Below, piece by piece: positions 60,555 through 64,000 of a stretch of 64,000 nucleotides of DNA. The position numbers were made by a program, and so were the translations under genes. Under the pieces are notes generated by a model that was not told where the DNA came from, ran no database searches, and worked only from the letters and a program-made list of their open reading frames with translations. This DNA comes from Azophilus sp965221465 (lineage in GTDB: Bacteria > Pseudomonadota > Gammaproteobacteria > Pseudomonadales > Azotimanducaceae): contig OZ244892.1 of assembly GCA_965221465.1 (NCBI GenBank), forward strand, positions 186,001 through 250,000, written 5' to 3'. Position 1 is the stretch's first letter. Each line of letters begins with the position of its first letter.

Positions 60555-61022
60555 CTAGTCACGTTCCAGCCGAAATACCGCCGCGTTGTCGAAACCCGCA
60601 GGATCGTTGCGGAAGCCCTCGACGAGCTCCGGGTAGTCAGGCTCGTACTTGTCCAGCCAGGCGTTGAGAATTGTTTCCTGGCCTTCCGACACCGCGACCG
60701 CGTTCAACGCGTAGGTGTTGTCGCCAAGCCGCAATTCAACGGGCGAAGCCGCGCCGATCTTCCTTACCCAGCCGCCGTCCCTGAGGCCCGCGACATGAAG
60801 GTCTCCGGCGAACTCGACGACCCAGATAATCACCACCCGCGGCAGACCGCCGGGTACCTTGAGTTTGACTTCATGCACCGAAGACGTGTCCGGCCACGTA
60901 TCGGGGGTCTGCGCTTGCGTGCCACCGATGAAGAACCCGGGTAACGGACCGATCGGCGCGGCGATGGCCACTACAATTACCAAGGCAACCAGCAGGGCGA
61001 CCACAACTTTCAGAATCTTCAC
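60555..61022 (-). CDS. Membrane-anchored small protein, split-barrel-like, hypothetical
   Basis: A 155-residue protein with an N-terminal hydrophobic helix (VKILKVVVALLVALVIVVAI) followed by a beta-rich domain: VHEVKLKVPGGLPRVVIIWV, EFAGDLHVAGLRDGGWVRKI and VELRLGDNTYALNAVAV. The strand pattern is reminiscent of the FMN-binding split barrel of nitroreductase/PNPOx-like proteins, but I see no secure signature. The GTG start at 61022 is preceded by GGAGGGAAGC, a strong ribosome site, and is preferred over an upstream extension. Confidence 0.7.
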   Translation of the reverse strand: MKILKVVVALLVALVIVVAIAAPIGPLPGFFIGGTQAQTPDTWPDTSSVHEVKLKVPGGLPRVVIIWVVEFAGDLHVAGLRDGGWVRKIGAASPVELRLGDNTYALNAVAVSEGQETILNAWLDKYEPDYPELVEGFRNDPAGFDNAAVFRLERD

Positions 61023-61157
61023 GCTTCCCTCCAGTTGGATTGACGAATCACTCGGGTAGGCAATCAATCAAAACAGCGGCTGTGCTGTCAAGCGCGCCTC
61101 GAGCGCGCTCTTACTCCACGCACCCGGTGCATTCACGCCTTTTGCCAGCCTCGTTAC

Positions 61158-61199
61158 GTTCACTCACGAATAGCGCGGGTTCATTCACGAATGGCTCGG
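61158..61199 (+). repeat. 21-bp tandem duplication with TTCATTCACGAA motif
   Basis: Two adjacent 21-base units, GTTCACTCACGAATAGCGCG+G and GTTCATTCACGAATGGCTCG+G, differ at three positions. The TTCRTTCACGAA-like core also occurs near 2055, 18765, 44797 and 54091. No gene lies in the surrounding 61023-61293 gap. Confidence 0.6.
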
Positions 61200-61293
61200 G
61201 CTGGCGGAATTGGTTTCGACGCCGGCGCCGAGAGCCCGGGTCGGCGGAACAGGCGTTCGCTCCCCGTGGGCGTGCCGCCATGAACGAGCGCGT

Positions 61294-62121
61294 TCACGTG
61301 AGGAATTGCGCAAACTCCTGCATGGCAACGCGTTGCTTCTCCACGCTCGAAGTCGAGACATGCACGACGAGATCCGTCACGCCTTCTTCTGCATAGACCG
61401 CGATGGTCTCCGCATCCAGCCGGTTCATGTCGAGCCGTACTTGAACGGCTTGGGGCACATGCTCGCGCCCGAGTTCACGCGTGTGTTCGCGCAGGGCTGC
61501 CAGCCTGCGCCGAACGCCGTCCGGCGCTACGTTCATGGGGTGCCAGCCGTCGCCGTGATTCGCCACTCTGCTGAGCGCTGCCGGACGGTTTCCTCCCACG
61601 ACGATCGGAGGATGAGGACTTTGTCGAGGTTTCGGGGAAGAGCAGATGTTCTCGAACGAGAAAAATTCTCCGGAAAAACTGGCGTCATCCTCGGTCCACA
61701 ATTTGCGCAAGACCTGCAGAAACTCGTTGCAGTATCGGCCTCGCGATTCGTAGGGCACGCCGAGGGCTGTGTTCTCCTCGGGCAAGCTGCCGGCGCCAAG
61801 ACCGACGATCAAACGCCCATTGCTCAGTTGGTCGAGAGTGGCAAGCTGTTTCGCAAGCACCATGGGATGCAGATAGGGCATGACCAGCACACTGGTGCCC
61901 AGGCGCACGGTCGATGTATTCGCCGCGAGCCAGGTCAGGGTGATGAGCGCATCCTGGTATGGGTCGGTTCCCAGCCGCTCCTTCACGTAACCGACGTGCA
62001 GGACGTGGTGGTTGACCCACAGGGAGTCGAAGCCCAATTCTTCCGCAAGTACGCCGAGCTGAATCAGCTCTTCTGGATCCTCGATGCCCAAATTGTTGGG
62101 CACCACATAACCGAAACGCAT
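61294..62121 (-). CDS. LLM-class F420/FMN-dependent oxidoreductase
   Basis: A 275-residue luciferase-like protein of the TIGR03619-type branch. The N-terminus MRFGYVVPNNLGIEDPEELI is followed by FDSLWVNHHVLHVGYVKE, RLGTSVLVMPYLHPMVLAKQ, SNGRLIVGLGAGSLPEENTA and PPIVVGGNRPAALSRVANHG. It probably uses F420H2 or FMNH2 in an oxidation or reduction of an organic substrate. It lies downstream of the CoA-transferase on the same strand, 146 bases apart, and may belong to its operon. Confidence 0.88.
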   Translation of the reverse strand: MRFGYVVPNNLGIEDPEELIQLGVLAEELGFDSLWVNHHVLHVGYVKERLGTDPYQDALITLTWLAANTSTVRLGTSVLVMPYLHPMVLAKQLATLDQLSNGRLIVGLGAGSLPEENTALGVPYESRGRYCNEFLQVLRKLWTEDDASFSGEFFSFENICSSPKPRQSPHPPIVVGGNRPAALSRVANHGDGWHPMNVAPDGVRRRLAALREHTRELGREHVPQAVQVRLDMNRLDAETIAVYAEEGVTDLVVHVSTSSVEKQRVAMQEFAQFLT

Positions 62122-62267
62122 TGGCTAGTCCTCCAATCCGACGAGCAATCGGCCATCTTCGCAAAGTTCGCAAAGCCGCGTGGCCAATGCCTCCGAGTTT
62201 GCTCTGGCAACGACACGAGTGCGTCCATTATGAAAAGCCCGACTGCTGCCAAACATGCCGTCAACTT

Positions 62268-64000
62268 TCACTTGCTTGCCTCACATGTCCTCAAGATGTT
62301 TTCGGTGTGTTCGCCCATGCCAGGAGATTCTTCGTATATCCCGAGCGGGGTGTCTTCAAACTGGAACGGGAAGCCCTTGACCATCTGCCCGGAGCCGGTT
62401 TTGGCGAAAGCCGTGCCGGATTGGATGGCGGGCTCCTTGGCCGCTTCGGCGCCGGAGTTCGCCTTGAACGCAGCCACGCCGATGCCGCGGAGTTTTGCGA
62501 TCGCATCGACACTGTCTTCGCTGGACAGCCAACGCGCCAGTTTCGGCTCAACTTCCCCAGGGCCACACGCCAGCAAGGCCCCAAGCTCGCGGCCCTCGGC
62601 TTCTGTTGCTACGGTGACGCATAACCAGCCATCCCTCGTTGGATAAATGTCCTGCAAAAACGCATTCAAGTCCGCGTTGCCGGGAAACTTGCCGGCACTG
62701 CCGAATAGACTTGCAGCAGCCAGGGTCTCACCGACCGCGAGCGTCGTCACCTCTCTCTGCGAAACATCGATGTGCATGCCGCGGCCGGTCTCATTCACCT
62801 CGAGCATTGCTGCCATCACGGCGCCTGCGCCGTAGAGGCACACGATTTGATCGGGGTAGTTCAAGTTTCGGCCGCTGATGTAACAACCGCCATCGGGATA
62901 ACCGGTCAACGCCGCGACGCCACCGATGGCTTCCAGCGTCGAGCCGAAGCTGACGTGCCCGGAACCCGGTCCGGAGGCGCCTTGGCCCGATATCGAAGCG
63001 AGCACGATCTTGGGATTCGCCGCTTTTAGCGCAGGAAAGTCGATGCCCAGGCGGGCCAGCACACCGCGCCGAAAATTCTCCACCACCACATCGGCTTGAG
63101 CCACGAGTTCCAGGAAAAGCGCTCTGCCTTCACTGGTCTTCAGGTCGAGATTCAGGCCGAGCTTGTTGCGATTGTTGAAAGTGAAGAGCGGTGAGTCGCC
63201 CTTGATTCCGGGCCAGATTCGGAACGGGTCGGAATAGGACTCGGACTCGACCTTGATGACACAGGCGCCCAAGTCTGCCAGGAGCGTGGACGTGACGGAA
63301 CCGGCCGTAAAAATGCCCAAGTCCAACACCAGCTTGCCCGACAGGGGCAATGCGGTCGGCGTGTTTTCCGAATACCGCACGGTACAAGCCGTCGATTGTG
63401 GGTTACGTTCGGCGACCGCTTCCACCGTGAGCGGCAACCCGGGAACCTGCACGTTCTTTGATCCCTCTTCGGTCATGTGGGGCGTCGATTCAAGGAAGTT
63501 TCGATGCTGATAAAGGGGGTCTTCGAGGAGTTCCGCGCCGCGCAGAACGGGGCCGCCGGGAATCGCGCATCTCTGGCAAAACTCATACAAGCTTGCCCAT
63601 GTCTTGTCTGCAGCCCACTCGGCCAGAAGCTGGTTCAGCGACAGCGCATTTTTGGCGCGGCGGCCCGGGCTGGAAAACTGCTCGTCCAACAGCCGGGGGT
63701 CATTCACTTCCGCGCAAATGTCCGCCCAGTTGTTTGGCAGGTGCAGGAATGCGAAAAAACCATCCGCACATCTGAGTACGGGCGCTTCCGCACCCTTGCC
63801 GCCCCTGACCACCGGGAACTTCAAAGCGCCGGCAGCGACACCCTTCCAATTTACCCAGGCCAATGCATCGACTGCATTGACCCGGGCAGTGTCGATTTGA
63901 TCGAGTATCCTGAGTTTCGTCAGATTCGCCATCGCCGCACAAAACACGGCATAGCCCATGGCGTAGGCAGTTTGATGGCCACCCATCATGAGTGGCTGCT
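62268..64000 (-). CDS. Tandem CaiB/BaiF CoA-transferase (incomplete at window edge)
   Basis: The visible 577 or so residues contain the C-terminal half of one class III CoA-transferase domain (RCADGFFAFLHLPNNWADIC, CAIPGGPVLRGAELLEDPLY). A complete second domain follows, starting at LPLSGKLVLDLGIFTAGSVT, with ADLGACVIKVESESYSDPFR and FNNRNKLGLNLDLKTSEGRA. The reading frame continues open past the last base, so the N-terminal part of domain one lies outside the window. Fused two-domain CaiB proteins are known, and the second half may have lost catalytic Asp function. It activates an organic acid to its CoA ester. Confidence 0.9.
   Translation of the reverse strand, partial: QPLMMGGHQTAYAMGYAVFCAAMANLTKLRILDQIDTARVNAVDALAWVNWKGVAAGALKFPVVRGGKGAEAPVLRCADGFFAFLHLPNNWADICAEVNDPRLLDEQFSSPGRRAKNALSLNQLLAEWAADKTWASLYEFCQRCAIPGGPVLRGAELLEDPLYQHRNFLESTPHMTEEGSKNVQVPGLPLTVEAVAERNPQSTACTVRYSENTPTALPLSGKLVLDLGIFTAGSVTSTLLADLGACVIKVESESYSDPFRIWPGIKGDSPLFTFNNRNKLGLNLDLKTSEGRALFLELVAQADVVVENFRRGVLARLGIDFPALKAANPKIVLASISGQGASGPGSGHVSFGSTLEAIGGVAALTGYPDGGCYISGRNLNYPDQIVCLYGAGAVMAAMLEVNETGRGMHIDVSQREVTTLAVGETLAAASLFGSAGKFPGNADLNAFLQDIYPTRDGWLCVTVATEAEGRELGALLACGPGEVEPKLARWLSSEDSVDAIAKLRGIGVAAFKANSGAEAAKEPAIQSGTAFAKTGSGQMVKGFPFQFEDTPLGIYEESPGMGEHTENILRTCEASK

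Overview
The window looks like the chromosome of a gammaproteobacterium or close relative with a large catabolic repertoire. It has three TonB-dependent receptors, PQQ and flavin oxidases, two intact cytochromes P450, a Rieske oxygenase, paired acyl-CoA dehydrogenases, CaiB/BaiF CoA-transferases, two intact luciferase-like (LLM) flavoenzymes, a phytanoyl-CoA-type dioxygenase and a fused ATP sulfurylase/APS kinase. No rRNA or universal marker gene is present, so the taxonomic inference is soft. Most of the window is GC-rich, but roughly 2.0-18 kb and 24.5-29 kb are clearly AT-richer and look acquired.

Layout. 0-1.6 kb: acyl-CoA ligase. 2-11.3 kb: AT-rich catabolic island with a TonB receptor, a dead arylsulfatase, and thiolase + DUF35, ferredoxin, CaiB, truncated Nudix, amidohydrolase and P450 genes. 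11.4-24.5 kb: a genomic graveyard of IS66, IS3 and IS91-like fragments, integrase pieces, a group II intron relic, and broken nitronate monooxygenase, D-aminoacylase, amidohydrolase, LLM and old-yellow-enzyme genes. Intact genes survive within it: a TonB receptor, a PQQ dehydrogenase, an acyl-CoA dehydrogenase pair and an SMP-30 lactonase. 24.5-29.8 kb: a tight unit of exported flavin amine oxidase, cytochrome c, TonB receptor and AraC regulator. 30-40 kb: a catabolic locus around a TetR regulator (quinone oxidoreductase, Rieske oxygenase, CPT-like kinase, LLM, decarboxylase-fold protein, SRPBCC, CrtC-like protein, P450) whose intergenic regions share an ATCAATTGAT-like palindrome. 41-64 kb: a more housekeeping-like segment with tRNA-Gly, ATP sulfurylase/APS kinase, leucine dehydrogenase, a probable selenoprotein, CstA, a ThDP enzyme, acetoacetyl-CoA synthetase, epoxide hydrolase, exported PCMT, tRNA-Val, tRNA-Asp, a DUF234 ATPase, VapBC and more CoA and oxygenase genes.

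Three observations stand out. First, a short ArsC/glutaredoxin-like gene at 44836-45180 carries an in-frame UGA exactly at the first Cys of its CxxC, followed by a perfect 7-bp hairpin with a GU-containing loop at bacterial SECIS distance; ordinary gene calling would truncate it. Second, two non-coding dispersed repeat families occur. Family A (about 200 bp, built on a 28-bp inverted repeat) and family B (MITE-like, ends resembling CTCACCAGCTTTCGTCGCG) recur between 34 and 60.5 kb. One family B copy carries a seven-unit 21-bp tandem array, and another sits in frame inside the leucine dehydrogenase gene. Third, the amine oxidase/cytochrome c pair resembles the NicA2/CycN arrangement, a dehydrogenase-type amine oxidase, here coupled to outer-membrane uptake.
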